Assembly: GCF_015706575.1 (NCBI RefSeq)
Contig: NW_024037071.1
Coordinates: 9,413,774 to 9,477,773 of the forward strand
Origin: Patiria miniata
Taxonomy: Eukaryota; Echinodermata; Asteroidea; Valvatida; Asterinidae
Direction of reading: 5' to 3'
Length of the DNA: 64,000 bases
The stretch's first letter is position 1. Each line of letters starts with the position of its first letter. The position numbers were made by a program, and so were the translations under genes. The notes beneath the pieces were generated by a model. That model ran no database searches, was not told where the DNA came from, and saw only the letters and a program-made list of their open reading frames with translations. Below, piece after piece: positions 24,755-37,100 of this stretch.

Positions 24755-25129
24755 CAATTTATGTTTTATTTATTTATTTTTTATTTACGTAATCTTTAGT
24801 GAGGGTAGCTCCGATCAGTGCAGGGCACTGCTTTCCATGCAGGCCCTCAATATGAGAAATATGAGACCCACAAGGTGCTGCGGCGCATATTGCAGCCACT
24901 GGGGCAAACCCCTTCTCTTAGCGATAAGTGTTACTGGGTTCTTTAACGTGCATTACACAACACACGGGACCTACGGCTTTACGTCCCATCCGAAGGACGA
25001 AGCAATAATGGTTAAGTGCCTTGCTCAAGGGCACAAGTGTCCGGGCCCGGGCTCGAACCCACGCCACTGTTGCCTCTGAAACACCAGAGCATGAGTCCGG
25101 TGATCTTAACCGCTAGGCCATGACACTCC
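24755..25129 (-). mobile_element. tRNA-derived SINE
   Basis: Read on the minus strand, the head holds a pol III A box TGGCCTAGCGG (25120-25110) and B box GGTTCGAGCCC (25059-25049). Then follow TTGAGCAAGGCACTTAACC and a conserved body (GTCCTTCGGATGGGACGTAA, TGCACGTTAAAGAACCC) and an A-rich (AAAT)n tail at 24787-24755. This body type is widespread in invertebrate SINEs. The element lies between the two duplicated upstream segments. Confidence 0.8.
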
Positions 25130-25139
25130 ACAAATGCAA

Positions 25140-25385
25140 TGTCGGTACACTGGTGCTAATTGTTCAGCAACAAAGCGTAGGGTCGTTGCTCTATGCTGCA
25201 ATCTACAACCGAGATCAATTCTGACTCCCCCCTCCTCCCCGGCTATAATTGGAGTGGTTTGTATCTGAGCGTAACATCAATCGCTTTATGAACAACTTGG
25301 ACCTGCAATTTCTACAAATTAGCTTTTTCAGAAATGAAAACCGCTGCACTCACTTGAATCACCTGTGGCTCGTACAACAGATTCT
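25140..25385. repeat. Duplicated upstream segment, distal copy
   Basis: Second copy of 24375-24670. The part corresponding to the first exon is absent; the SINE takes its place. Confidence 0.8.
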
Positions 25386-25431
25386 CTCTCTCTCCCCCTC
25401 CCCCTCCCCCCCCCCCCCCCCCCCCCCCCCT
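25380..25431. repeat. Polypyrimidine tract
   Basis: CT repeats pass into CCCCCT units and then a C run of nearly 30 bases. Such tracts can form triplex or i-motif structures and often vary in length in assemblies. Confidence 0.9.
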
Positions 25432-26414
25432 TGGGGGAAGTTGAAGTGAGCCACGATTAAGCATATTGGTATACGACGAAATGGCATGGCGGTTAGCGGC
25501 AGGGTACAGGAAAATGGTGATGAACTCGGGGAGAACTCAGTGACGACACAAAAACAGAGAGAGATTCGCGTTTGTTTCAGCTACAAGTACAAACTCAAGG
25601 CAATCACGGAGTGACGTTTGTTTTTAATTGTTGTCTGTTTAAGTTGTTTTGTTCATGAATCCGTGCAAGTTACTGTAAAATGCATGTACAAGTTATTTTG
25701 ATATTGTTGAAACCCACAAAATTGGAAAAGAAGAGGAGCTCCAAGTGGTCACAATGAACCTTACTGTTTGTAAAATTGAAACAAGACACGGCAAGCCTCG
25801 TATTAAAAGCTGGTCTTAGAGTGGGCAAAATTCTAGTCGTAATGGGATTATTGTATGAGACGAACTTGGGGGAGTTTTTCATGCACGTGGTCTACATAGT
25901 GAGCCGGATTTAACCCATTCATTGGCCTTACGTACACGGGGAAATCGTTTTTCAAACTTTTGGGCCAAGGTGATGGGACTTGAGCAAGGCTAATGAACAA
26001 GTCGGTCAGATATCCTGCGCGCGTCTCAAGAATTATGTTTTGTACATTTTGTAGAGTGAGAAGCAGCCCTTGGTTTCTCTGTACTTTTGAACGTGGAAGA
26101 TTGCTGGACTATAGACTCACATTTTGTTTTATTTTCTGAAACAGTGGCAGTATTAATATGTTGAAACACACAGCATGTGGGTGGTTATGAATATTGAAAC
26201 TGCTTTTGATAAGATACAAAAAATATATATACCGGCGAATCAACCCGACAGTATCAAGAGGGCTTCGCCCCCTTGAATAAAAAGGGGCTCTGCGCCTTTT
26301 ACCCCCGCCAAGGCAACGACAGCCCTACAACCCCCCCCCCCCCCCCACCCGTTTTGATTGTGGGCCACCGTCTAAAAAAACTCTGGAATCGCGTCTGGGT
26401 ACACGATTTGCTTA
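25432..26414. other. Intergenic, nothing recognised
   Basis: No exon, RNA gene or bounded mobile element was recognised. A C run lies at about 26327-26346. Confidence 0.4.
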
Positions 26415-26795
26415 GGCCAAAAAAAAAAGTCTCCGGTTTCTGGTATGCGCGCGCGTCGCCGTAGCCATGCGCGTCGGCAAAATGCAAAAAAAAAAATTTT
26501 TCAATACAAGATGATGTCTCAAAACCGCCAAACTCACTGGTTTGACTGGAATCCTGCTGCTGCACAATTTTAACGTGTTTTTAGATGGGGTTATGATCGA
26601 GAATAAGCTTTATGTGGCCTCTCTGGACTCCCATATATTTGCACTAAGTTTAGTCGGGCACCATTTGCAGTCATCAGCCGACATTTGAAGCCTAAAAAAA
26701 AAAAAAAAAACAGGTAAAAAAAAAAAAAAAGCCGCGTCGCCGCACCACTTTTGGAGCAAGCTCCATACCAGAAACCGGAGACTTTTTTTTTTGCC
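26415..26795. mobile_element. PIF/Harbinger-like MITE, copy 2
   Basis: Second copy (381 bp) of the element at 17748-18118, near identical through GCGCGCGTCGCCGTAGCC, TGTCTCAAAACCGCCAAACT and TTATGTGGCCTCTCTGG. It is flanked by TTA at 26412-26414 and 26796-26798. The right end reads GCC rather than GGCC. Confidence 0.88.
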
Positions 26796-27820
26796 TTATG
26801 TACGTTTCACAGCACTGGTGATGCATAGGAGCTATACCGGTGTCATATGCAATTTTAACTCCTATGAAATCCGGTCCCTTTGACCGCATATGGACGCTCA
26901 CTCTCCCCCTCTCACCTGTCGCTGTCTTAACTACGACATGCGCAATACAACAAATGAGTTGGTGTTTCATTGAGTCTAAATTTCAAACCATACCTGTCCT
27001 GACATCACTAGGAGCAACTTATGCGTGTGCACAAAAGTGGCTCAACACGGGTTGAACGAACGCTAGGGACGAAGCGCTTAGTAGAAGGCCGTTGCGTGCG
27101 AAGGCTGGATTGGTCGGCTTTTTTTCCCGGGGACGACTGCACCGTACGTGTTTACGGCGAGTGGGCCCGGCGGCAAAAATAAATGCCAACAAATCGCAAC
27201 AGTCGCGCGCCGATGAATAGAACTGGTGGTTTTAATTAGTGGAAGTATTTAGGGCCTAATAAGTCGTTTACATTGAATAATGAATTATTATGGTTTTCCA
27301 ATGCAATGCCAGATTAATTTTGAAAGTCTTATTAAGTAGACGGGGCTACAGGTAGGTTAGGTTTTTTTTAATAGCAATAAGCAGCCAAACATGTATGTGT
27401 CACTGTAATAATAGTCTCTCTATTCTCTCTATTCCAAATGCAAGGTTCAACAAACAGAGCTGAGTTGAACGGGATTGGAACCTGCGACCTCCAGAATACC
27501 CTTTCAAGCAACAGGGTTACACAGAGGTCTTTTCTCAATTGGAGAAATCACCAGTTTTTAAGAAACATTCTACGATACTTTTTCGACAAGAATGAAAGCT
27601 TTTCCGCAGTCCGTGCGACTCAGAATTATCGCAGTGTTGAGTCAAAACTGGCGGTAATTTGTTTTGGTAACGTGAAAATTATGTAGATGTTAAGGTATGC
27701 GGTATTAACACCGTGTAGAGATCTATCTTGTTTGTGCCTTAATTAGGTTCTGAGAAGTAACCGGTTTAGTAACTCGACCTATTTAAACAGTAAGCATACA
27801 CGCTCTGTCCGCCTTGAGAC
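26796..27820. other. Intergenic, possible SINE remnant
   Basis: No gene recognised. Around 27440-27500 the minus strand reads GCAGGTTCCAATCCCG, a plausible pol III B box from a decayed tRNA-derived SINE; no convincing A box accompanies it. Confidence 0.35.
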
Positions 27821-28094
27821 CATGGGCGTCGCGAGGGGGGGGGGGGGGGGGGGCAAGGGGTTGCCCCCTCCCCCGGAAAAGAAAAAAAAAAGATGTGAGA
27901 AGTCACATTTGCTATTAACATTCAACAAAATGGGCATCTGCAGGGGTGTCAATGGGGGTGGTGTGGGCAATTGGGCAACCTCGAAAAAATGATAAATTGA
28001 GAATAATTATGCTAGAGAAAGTACAAGGGTTTGGGGGGAAATGTGCTTTGCCCCCCCCCCCCCTCCCCCTAGAAAAATCCTGGCGACGCACATT
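27821..28094. mobile_element. hAT-like MITE, 274 bp
   Basis: Ends CATGGGCGTCGC and GCGACGCACATT match at 10 of 12 positions as inverted repeats. The 8-bp CTTGAGAC occurs on both sides (27813-27820, 28095-28102). Long G and C runs are internal; no coding capacity. Confidence 0.85.
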
Positions 28095-28102
28095 CTTGAG
28101 AC

Positions 28103-29759
28103 GGACACGATGTGTACAACTCGTCAAAGGTTAGCGCTGTCAGGTTTTTACTAGTGCTACGCCAAACAACCCCTCCCCCAACCCCTTCCTTATGGACTTC
28201 GCGCGTGCGTTACCCCTGAACAAAAAAAGAATATCACAATGTTTTGAGAAGAGTCAAACGGCTTCAATAGCGAACACTGCCATTCCCTCGCTGGCTATTT
28301 TCCTTAGCACGCAATGTTTTCCGTCTTGTCAAAACATGTGTTTGCAAACCAAGCCGACTTTCTTTTTTCCTCTCTCAGAGGGCGGGGCTTCTTTGTAAAG
28401 CGTCCCCAAACAAATTGGCGTGCCCCCTCCCCCCCCCCCCCCTCAAAGAGGGACAAGAATAGATCGAAGGTTTGGGCCCACAATCGCATTCCCAACACTC
28501 CGTTTTTTTTTTAGCACTATGAAACACTCTGGCAAACTGCTGCTAAATTCGACTGATACTATCACTTTCACTTAGAACTGTTGAATAGTCCCTTCTCGAT
28601 CTTTTAATTGTATTCTGAAACAAAAATGTAATAAATAGGCACGCGTATAAAACACGGGAGAGAAATGGTAAATTGTTAAAGTATTAAAGTAGACATTATA
28701 TAAACGATCAAGTATTGTGTCCAAATGTGACGAACTTCTTCAGCGCCCCGCCCCCTCAACCCCCTCCCCCCGCCTATATTGTCTTGCTGTGAAAAACAGA
28801 AGTATTATCCATATACTCATCGAAAAATACTATCAAATGAGAAAAACAGGGATTAACTTTCAAAGCATGTGTTCGTGAAGTAATAATACAAAAATGTAAT
28901 TATCTTATTGTTCAAAACACTGACATTTAGACAAACAGTATATAATGTAGACTTAAAATAATTAGATTGAAGAAATTTGAGCTATAGAAGATCAAGAAAA
29001 ATTGCAACATAAAGTGTTAATTGCCTACAAATATCAATCTGCCAATCTCGCTAGCGTGACAATCAAACACGTTCGCGTGGATAATTTTTCAACAGGAACA
29101 TGGGGTATTTTTTTCGGGAAATAAAAAAGACGAGAAAATTAACATTTCGAGTGGGAAGAGAATTTTTGGTTTGGCAAAGGAAATTTGAGCCCGTGCTTGC
29201 CACATACCTTATCAAGGGCTTTGCCATTAATCTTTTACCACTGCGGACCGTGACAGGTTGAAAAAATAAGTTTGGTAATGCGCACTCGAACGTTTAATCC
29301 TTTTTGATGTCAATGGTTTTGTTGGCACACATTGCGTGCAAAGGGCCGGACCAAAACGAAAGTTTTGCGTCCAAAGGGAAGCCATGAAAGTATCGGCCTT
29401 AGATGATGTTGTTGTGGAACAACAGAACTCAGGGGTCATTTCTCTTCTGATTTGACGGTCAGTTGCCCGTCGCTTACCTGGGAAAATTCTGGCCGAGATT
29501 ACCCGCCACTTTTTCATCAACAGTGATACAAAAATGACGTGTTCGACACTCGGCGTTTCGAACAAAATGATATATGGACAGGTACAACAACAATGAAATC
29601 TTTTTAAACTGAAAGTATTCGATTTGTTCGTTACTATATGCATGATTTGAGATAAACGCCGAGTGTACCGATGTCCCCTTCAGGCTAGAAAACAAAGTGG
29701 GATCATACAATTATCTCAACCCAATGCATAGTTTTAGACGGATAACCTTGACAAAAAAT
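28103..29759. other. Intergenic, nothing recognised
   Basis: C-rich tracts near 28428 and 28742 may be edges of further old hAT-like elements, but ends and target duplications could not be matched. No exon recognised, including in the longer minus-strand frames near 29.2-29.7 kb. Confidence 0.4.
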
Positions 29760-30200
29760 AGTCGGGGTGTTTGATATGAAGGGGGAGGGGGCTGAGTGAG
29801 GGCGGCCGGGGAACATGCCCCCGGGGAAGTTGAATCTACGATACTTTCTCCTGCATTCTAAGGCAATTTAAGAATAAATGTATGAACTTTAGCATTCCAT
29901 TGATTATTTTTGACCCCATTTGACTAGTATCATAAATTAACCAGCGGCTGAACCAGGCCCGTCGCCAAGGGAAGGGGGGGGGGGGGGCGGTGGGGCCGGG
30001 CCCCCTTGGCGAGCAATTCCCCCCCCCCCCCCCACGGCAGAAGCCAAACATATGTATTTTTGTATTTTTTTTATGGTAGTGGGCCCCCCCTAGTTGGTAC
30101 TATGCCCCCCCCCCCCCGATGCTCAGGGCTGACGACGGGCCTGGGCTGAACGGGGTAGAGGAGAGGGGTGCAATCCCCGCCCCCTCTAGATCCGCCACCG
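29760..30200. mobile_element. Second hAT-like family member, split by a nested insertion
   Basis: Sequence around TGATATGAAGGGGG, TACGATACTTTCTCC, AACTTTAGCATTCCA, CAGCGGCTG and CCCCCTCTAGATC matches 31156-31417 in the same order. The right end is CTAGATCCGCCACCG. The copy is interrupted at 29954-30143 by another hAT-like element. Its left end is degraded. Confidence 0.7.
29954..30143. mobile_element. hAT-like MITE, 190 bp, nested
   Basis: Ends CAGGCCCGTCGCC and GACGACGGGCCTG are inverted repeats. The 8-bp GGCTGAAC flanks both sides (29946-29953, 30144-30151). The flanking duplication lies inside the related element to either side, so this insertion is the younger one. Confidence 0.88.
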
Positions 30201-30539
30201 TAAATAGGCCCTTGTGGGCCAAATCACGATTGTGTACTGTAACGTTTTCTCTTTTTAATATGGAGACTTTTGTAGCCCCTGCACTTGAGGGTTTGTAAAA
30301 ATGGAAGTTCCCGTCTCTAAATCAGAGCTGCTTTTATAGGGGGTGATCATTATTTTGAGGACAACAAATCTCCAAGAAGTCATCCATTACACGCCCGATA
30401 AATTGAACACAATGCAAAAGAGGCTACATCAAGCTTTAATTTGATGTATATCTTGATCATCAGTGAAAATTGTTGGTATTTTCCTCATATTTCTTTTTGG
30501 AAGTGGGGAATTTATCAAAGTTGCCTGTGGGAATTGATT

Positions 30540-31060
30540 TACTGACGGTCTGCAACCATAAGCCTATAAACGCGCGTTATTCGCCGTGAAAAAGTATACC
30601 GGGAGAAAAACCTTGCAGCCAAGGCGACAAGAAGCCCGTACAATAACCCCGCCCTCGACTGCTGGTCAAGAAGGAAGAGAACCCCCAAAGGCGCTTCTTG
30701 CACTGGTTGTCGTACCAAAGTAAAGTAAACAGGCACGAGCCATTCAGCCACACGGATGGTCTGTGGTAACCTGTCAAAAGTAGGCATCTCCACACTTTCA
30801 TGACCTCCCTTTCTTCCACCGCCGGGGAGGAGGCAACGGCTAGCGGGGCCAGCGAGCCAAAGCCCCGGTGCGAGTTTCTGCTGTTCTCGGCCAGCCAGGT
30901 GTCTGCGTGCGTGCAGTGGGACTGACTAAGTGACTTAACAACAAAGCCGTGAGCCGGGATGAAACCCCACCTCTGCTGGCTTTTGGCCTGCTAATACCCA
31001 AAGCAGAACCCACTGAGCTGCACTCCCCGTCCGCGGGGCCGTGTCGCCAAAGATGGAATA
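30540..31060 (-). mobile_element. Probable tRNA-derived SINE
   Basis: On the minus strand GTGCAGCTCAGTGGG resembles an A box and GGGGTTTCATCCC, about 50 bases later, a degenerate B box. A long body follows (TGGCTGAATGGCTCGTGCC, ACTTTGGTACGACAACC). It is followed by no clear poly-A tail. It could instead be an unrelated repeat. Confidence 0.45.
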
Positions 31061-31155
31061 ATCTTGCCTGTAACTTTCTTTTTGCCACCCGTGGTTCTTG
31101 GCAACTAGTGGTTAGCAAACTACATGTATAGGCGGCACGGCTAAATCTCTCTCTT

Positions 31156-31417
31156 CAGGGGCAGATCTAGCTGTCAGGAAACGGGGATGTTGGGGGGGGG
31201 GGTGATATGAAGGGGGGGGGGAGGGGTGTTGACATTAAGGGGGTGGAAATCCACGATGCTTTCTCCGATATATTCTAAAGTAGTTTGAGAACAAAGGAAC
31301 TTTAGCATTCCACTTATTAGTTTTGGCTAACTTTACTACCAAGATAATATTAGTCAGCGGCTGTGCGGGGGGGGGGGGGGGGTGCGACCCCACCCACCCC
31401 CTCTAGATCTACTACTG
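31156..31417. mobile_element. hAT-like MITE, 262 bp
   Basis: Ends CAGGGGCAGATCTAG and CTAGATCTACTACTG form imperfect inverted repeats. The interior matches 29760-30200. The flanks share CTCTTC but no exact 8-bp duplication was found. Confidence 0.65.
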
Positions 31418-33123
31418 CTCTTCTATATGCTGTGTCAACTGTAAGTGGCCGTGAACACAACATTTTCAATCGGTGGTAAAAAACAAAACAACAGTTCAAA
31501 TGCAATTTTGTGAGGATCTATGTGGTATATGGAGAAAAGGCACTTCTTTTTAGCCTCAGGCTAAGTTATTGGTGTGGAAGTTATGTCGAAATAAAGGCCT
31601 ACAAACGGGCGGTGAAATCGGGTGGAAGGTTGTTACTCTAATACTTTTAGTAACATAATTGGCCTATCATATCATTTCCAAAATATTTCTGGAAAAAATG
31701 CAGAAACTCTTTCAAAACACAAACATGTTCAGCAGGATGGGTTGCCATCCGGCTCTTTTAGGGTTAACGCATCCATTATTATATCATTTGACAATCTATT
31801 TAGATATTGTTTTAGGAACAATTGAGAACATGTCCACACAAAAGTAAAGCACATTACTATATTATCAAGGTTGTGCTTTGTTTTCCTTTATTAAGAAAAC
31901 AATCCAATCAAAGTTAGAAAATTATACAAGCACTGAAGAATATTAATAGCCTCCCTTTGAAAATTCTGGGTTTGATTTTCTTCACTTTTTGCTTTGCTGT
32001 TTACTTCAATAAATAAAAACATTTTAAAAGTAGACTTTAAAACTTCTTCGTTTTATTTAAACAATAATCTTTTCTGTTAATTTAGATGAATTTAAAATGA
32101 ACGTCTGGGAACAATGATTTACGGGAGGGAAAAATGAAAATGCAAAAAAAAGATGAAAAATTGCTTTAATAAAAGTATTGATTCATTCTGTTCAAAATGA
32201 TCACGTGACGCAAAATGCCAAGAACTTATTTTAGGTTATATTTTCCGTGCCAACCCAAGGAACATCTGTAAAAACTGCTTTGAAGTTACACTAAAATATT
32301 AGTAGTATTAGCTTTTTTTTTGTATTGCACATCGTTACATTACAGTTTCCTTGTATAGTACTTAACTCTTCACAAATAATAAGATGATCAGTAAGTTAAA
32401 ATAAATTTTAAAAATGCAAAACAAAAACATAACATAAAAATTAACAATTCAAAATCAATTTTTATTCAGGGTTAATGCTGTAAAATGCAACTATAATTTG
32501 AAAATACTGTTCAGTATTATTTAACTGGCTTGCAAACAACACAGATGTAACATGAATAGTAGTAGGGGCGGAGCATAAAACAAATTAAGGGGGGGGGATT
32601 TTGGCAACCAGCTCAAAAATTTCAGGGCAGTCTTCTGTTAGAATCCCACCCGGGCTGAAATGTGGGTGGGTTTACCAGTCCCCTACTTGTGGCCGATTTC
32701 ATGTTGCAAGTAAGCACAAAAAATTGTTAAGCATAGATACTACTTCCTTAGTAAAGGTTACCAGCCAAATGATATGCAATATATATTGGTGGAACTGGTT
32801 CCCTGCTGCTGTTTGTTTAGCACATAAAGTTGCTTTGTACCAATTTCTTTTTCAATGTTAAGCACCTTCATGACATTGGGCCCAGATTCTTTGAATTATT
32901 CTCCTGCAGAATATTGATCAGGGCTTGTGAGTGACAGTGTCTCGGTTGCTGTCAAGTCCCATCACAAAGTCATCACAAGGAATTTACTAAATATATTTCT
33001 TTTCTTATAGTTTAGGAAAGTAAAGTCCAAAACCTCATAGTGTACACCCCATTTGCTTATGTCGTTTGGGAAAAAAAATTCGCGTCGAGGCCCCTATAAG
33101 CCAGCCGGTTTTAAAAGTACTTG
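31418..33123. other. Intergenic, AT-rich, one duplicated block
   Basis: No gene recognised. 32925-32995 (TGCTGTCAAGTCCCATCACA, AGTCATCACAAGGAAT) recurs at 33757-33825, on the other side of the MITE at 33126. Near 32640, ATCCCACCCGGGCTG may be an old SINE B box on the minus strand. Confidence 0.45.
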
Positions 33124-33125
33124 TT

Positions 33126-33643
33126 TAAAGCTATAGTCCATCATTTGCAGCCATCCGAAAAGTAACTGTCGTAATTATTGTTGAAAAACAAACTTGGATG
33201 AAAGATAGTAAGGGAACTAAACTCCCTATGAAATTTTTCTTTCTGGGAAGCTGTCATTTTGAAGTAATCAACGAAGGAAGGCATTTCCAACGGTGATTCT
33301 TAAGAAGCACCGTAGGAAAATTTAAATTAGTAGTTCGTTTTGTTATTCAGCGCAGCGCGCACAAGTATTGGAACGACGCACACGCGCGCGCGGTTGTTAC
33401 AATTCGTCGGATCAGTGCGCGACGTCGCGTATAGCTGCAATTCAAAACAATTCAAAACATGATTCAGTAACTTTTGATTTGAAATTGAGATCCTAGAATG
33501 CTGTTTTTCTCAGAATGTACAGCTGAAGCTTAGCTGAAACTTCATCAGGTTAGTTGCTCAGTATCCTTCATTAGATTTTGGACTCTTTTGTTGCTTCAAA
33601 CGAACAAAATGCACAAATTACAAATGATGGACTGTAGCTTTAA
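33126..33643. mobile_element. TTTAAA-flanked MITE, copy 1
   Basis: Ends AGCTATAGTCCATCATTTG and AAATGATGGACTGTAGCT are inverted repeats set inside TTTAAA on both sides. Interior landmarks are GAAAGATAGTAAGGGAAC, GGAAGCTGTCATTTTGAAGT, AAATTTAAATTAGTAGTTCG, GCGCGACGTCGCGTATAGC. The TTAA target fits piggyBac or Kolobok, but the ends do not decide the superfamily. Confidence 0.75.
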
Positions 33644-33645
33644 AC

Positions 33646-33676
33646 CATAGAGCAAGGTAGTTCCTTGCTCTATGTT
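33646..33676. other. Perfect 12-bp stem-loop
   Basis: CATAGAGCAAGG, loop TAGTT, CCTTGCTCTATG. It lies directly beside the MITE end and may have arisen during insertion or excision. Confidence 0.6.
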
Positions 33677-34120
33677 TAAACCGACCAAGCAGGTATATAT
33701 TCCCTTATGGATCCACATTTCTTCATATCATCATGATGTCTTTGCAGGTTTCTTCAGGCTTGCGAGTCACAGTGTCACTGTTGCTGTCAAGTCCCATCAC
33801 AAAGACATCACAAGGAATGTACTAAACATGGGATGAACAGTAACAAAGGAATGCTTCTGTCGCAGTTTACTTCAGTAGCTTGACATGAGATAGGATGACA
33901 TGTCATTGACTTGTGATTGCATTGTGAGAATTTGTGGGGACTTGTGACAATGATCTATGGGCTCTTTTGATAAAATGGCTCTATAACCACAAATATAACG
34001 AAACAATATCGATTGCAAGTTTGCGATCAAAATGAATTTGCAAACACTGACACACAAATAAAACACACAAGAAATGGATTTCCAGCTCTGATTCAGCCAA
34101 AACAGAGAGGTTTGCTCTTT

Positions 34121-37100
34121 TCATTTAACACCCTGGAACAACTGCTGCACCTCGTCCAAGATGCTGACCAGTGTCTTAGTGGACTCGGGAGTCAGAGACG
34201 ATGAGGAGGAGCAAGATGAGAGGGAGGATGGGGACGATGATGAGGGACGGGTTCTCCCCAAGGAGGCTGCATACATCTTCTTGTAGTCGGCTATTTGCTG
34301 CATCCTGAAAGAAGGTAAAGGCAAAATTAAACAACACAAAAGTTTTTGGGGGGCTGACCAAAGTTGCTAACCATTAAAGGGGCACATCATCCTGAAAGCG
34401 CCAACATTTTTGGCTTTTCCACTGAACAACGGAAAAGCCTTTATTTTTTTTCTGATTTTGTTTTTCTTCTTTTTGAACTTTTTGGGTCCACCCCAAATCC
34501 CATTGAATTTGTACACGTTTTTGGTGTGATACACTTTTGACCTAAAACAAAGTCCTATGTTGTTAAGTGCTTTGAGGAATCTTTGATTCATATTGCGCTA
34601 TATAAAAAATAAAACTAAACGGAAAAGCCCTATGTTCTGTTCATCGAACAGACATAGCTCTAGTTATGTTTAAGATTCTTCACTTATCCTACTTCAAAGG
34701 TCTGGTTGAAAGGAACTAACCTAATGTCGCACTGTTCCTGAGTAAAGATGGCAAAAAAAACCCGGACTCGGCGGACATTTTCTGGCAAAGCATACGTATT
34801 TCCAGCTGTAAATGCAAAGCTCCTTCTTGGACGTTAGTTACCCCGGCTTCTGTGTCGGACGCCTCAATATACAGTACACGCCTTGTGTGTGTACAGATTA
34901 CGTAGAAGTACACAAAATACACAGCACCAATAGACACGTTGTTTCCCGCACGTGCGCAGCAAGAGATGCACCGATGGAACACATGCGAGTGAAATCACGG
35001 CTAGCACTCAAACAGCTTGATTTTTGAGAGTCAAAATTTGACCCTCGGAATTTGTTCTCACGAGAATAACACAAAAGCGGTCAATTTTAAGATGATGGTT
35101 CTGTGGAAGTTTATATTCTTCTTTTAAATGCCCTTTCCATTTAATATCATTTCATTTAAAGCCCGATCGGTCACTTTCAAGGACGTAGTGTCCCTTTAAG
35201 GAACACAATGAAACTAGTCTCAGCTCAGTCCAAACTACATGTAGGTATATCAATGCAAAAGTGATCAAGCATTTTATTCCCATCTTGAAGAAGAAATTAG
35301 GAGGTTGAAACTATGCTAGTCACCTCTGAACACTTCCCATAAACTGTCCAGTGTTAAACAATAATTAGGAAGAGCTATCAATTAAAAATAACTCTGCCTC
35401 TCGTCCGATTGCATATTGAATCCTCTCTTACCCTTTCTTGTTAGCGCTGTGCAACTTGACCAGGTTCCGCAGCATATACTGCAGCCTGGATTCCCACATT
35501 GTCTCCAGCCTCAGCTGCTCCTCCTCTTCCTCTTTGCTCAGTCTGTCCTTGACCTTTGAACTCTGACCTTCAGCATGTGCCCCCTGACCCCCAATACCGG
35601 CTCTTGTCTTGGAGCTGACCTGGGCAGGCTTGTGAGAGCCTGCCTCCTCCGTTGAGTCAACTTGAAGTTTCCTTTGCTGCTCCTCTTCCCCTTCGCTCAG
35701 TCTGGCCTTGACCTTTGACCCAAGACCTTCTGCATGTGACCCCTGACCTGTAACTCCGTATCTCTTCTTGGAGCTCACCTGGGCAGGTTTGTGAGCACCT
35801 AGGTCCTGCTTTGAGTCATCATGAAGTTTCTCCTGTTGCTTTTTCTCTTCATCAGATGATCCCTTCCCCACTTCAGATTGGAGTCCCTGGTTTCTTGTTC
35901 TAGAATTGGGCAGGCTTGTTTCCAACAAAACTCCTTTTGAGTCCAAAATCTCAACACTGCCGCCCTCACTGTCACCACTTAAACCAGAGGAATCGCCTTC
36001 CTCCACGTCCAACTCTTGCGGATTCGGACAGCGATCGACAACGTCCGAGTCAACTCCGTCAACATTTCGCGTGGCACCAGCAGGCACGTCAGACTGCGTC
36101 GCTTCCTTGGTTCTTGCTTTATGTAATGCGCTCAGCGCGTCCTTGCACTGCAGGAGGGCCTCCAGGCCTGCATGTAATGTCTTGATGCGTGCACTGATGC
36201 CAGACTGACCTAAAATGTCAACAATTCATTGAAATTGGTATACAAGTCCATCAGAAGTGAATTGCAGGTCTAATCACATGTCGGTTCACAATTTACAGGG
36301 GAATTAGCAATGACAAAGAAATTCTGTTGTCAACTGTAAACTTGGAAAATCGCTTGTTAGCTATAGACCTCTTTGTGGATTGATTAGAAGTTTGAAGAGA
36401 TCTGGCATTGCATTGCGTGACAGTCTGTATTATACAACACCTGAATAAATCCCCGTCTTCTTGTCGGTAGGTCGTTGATCACATGTAAATGAATTATTCG
36501 TCCCAGCCGCAACGCAAAACTAGAAGTTCTATTCCACGGTAAAAAGAAGTGTTATTTCACGCTGACACTATTGGTAACACTGACAAATGAGATGACGAGG
36601 ATTTGTTCAGGTGTTGGGATGGGAAGAATCATTTCATTTGGTCACAGATGGAATGTTCCGTTCCATGAGGCAAACCTCTGTCACCTCATGAAATTGCTCT
36701 TACCATTGCACTCATGAACATTCATTATCGGTATACTATGAACAAGTATTTTTGAACATGAGTTCATCATTGCCTTGCAACATAAGCTCTTCACTGCATG
36801 AAATGCTGTAGGCCTGATCGTACCATAACGGACCTGTACACTTTTGGTCATATGCCCCGCCCACCTCTGGTTTGTGTACATTTCTCACAGTGCTTGTGAC
36901 TGGGTTCGACGGAGCAAATTATGGTCACCTGACCAAAAGCTGTGGCCTCATTGGTCAATGCGTACTGTTTGAATGACCGACAGGAAGGGTCCATTCTTAA
37001 GGCTCATCTCAATTCATATCCGGGACGAGATCCAGACAAGTTGCAGACATTGTATCAGGTATACAAGTTGCAGGATACTGAACAACTTCCTCTCCCTCCA

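Noticed and set aside
25049..25129. Functional tRNA gene on the minus strand
   Set aside because: A and B boxes are present, but the sequence does not fold into a full cloverleaf and continues into a SINE body with an A-rich tail.
29227..29643. 138-residue minus-strand frame
   Set aside because: No recognisable domain, irregular composition and no flanking splice sites; length is possible by chance.
34812..35027. Small plus-strand ORF within the last EDRF1 intron
   Set aside because: No homology, no splice support and no start context; treated as chance.
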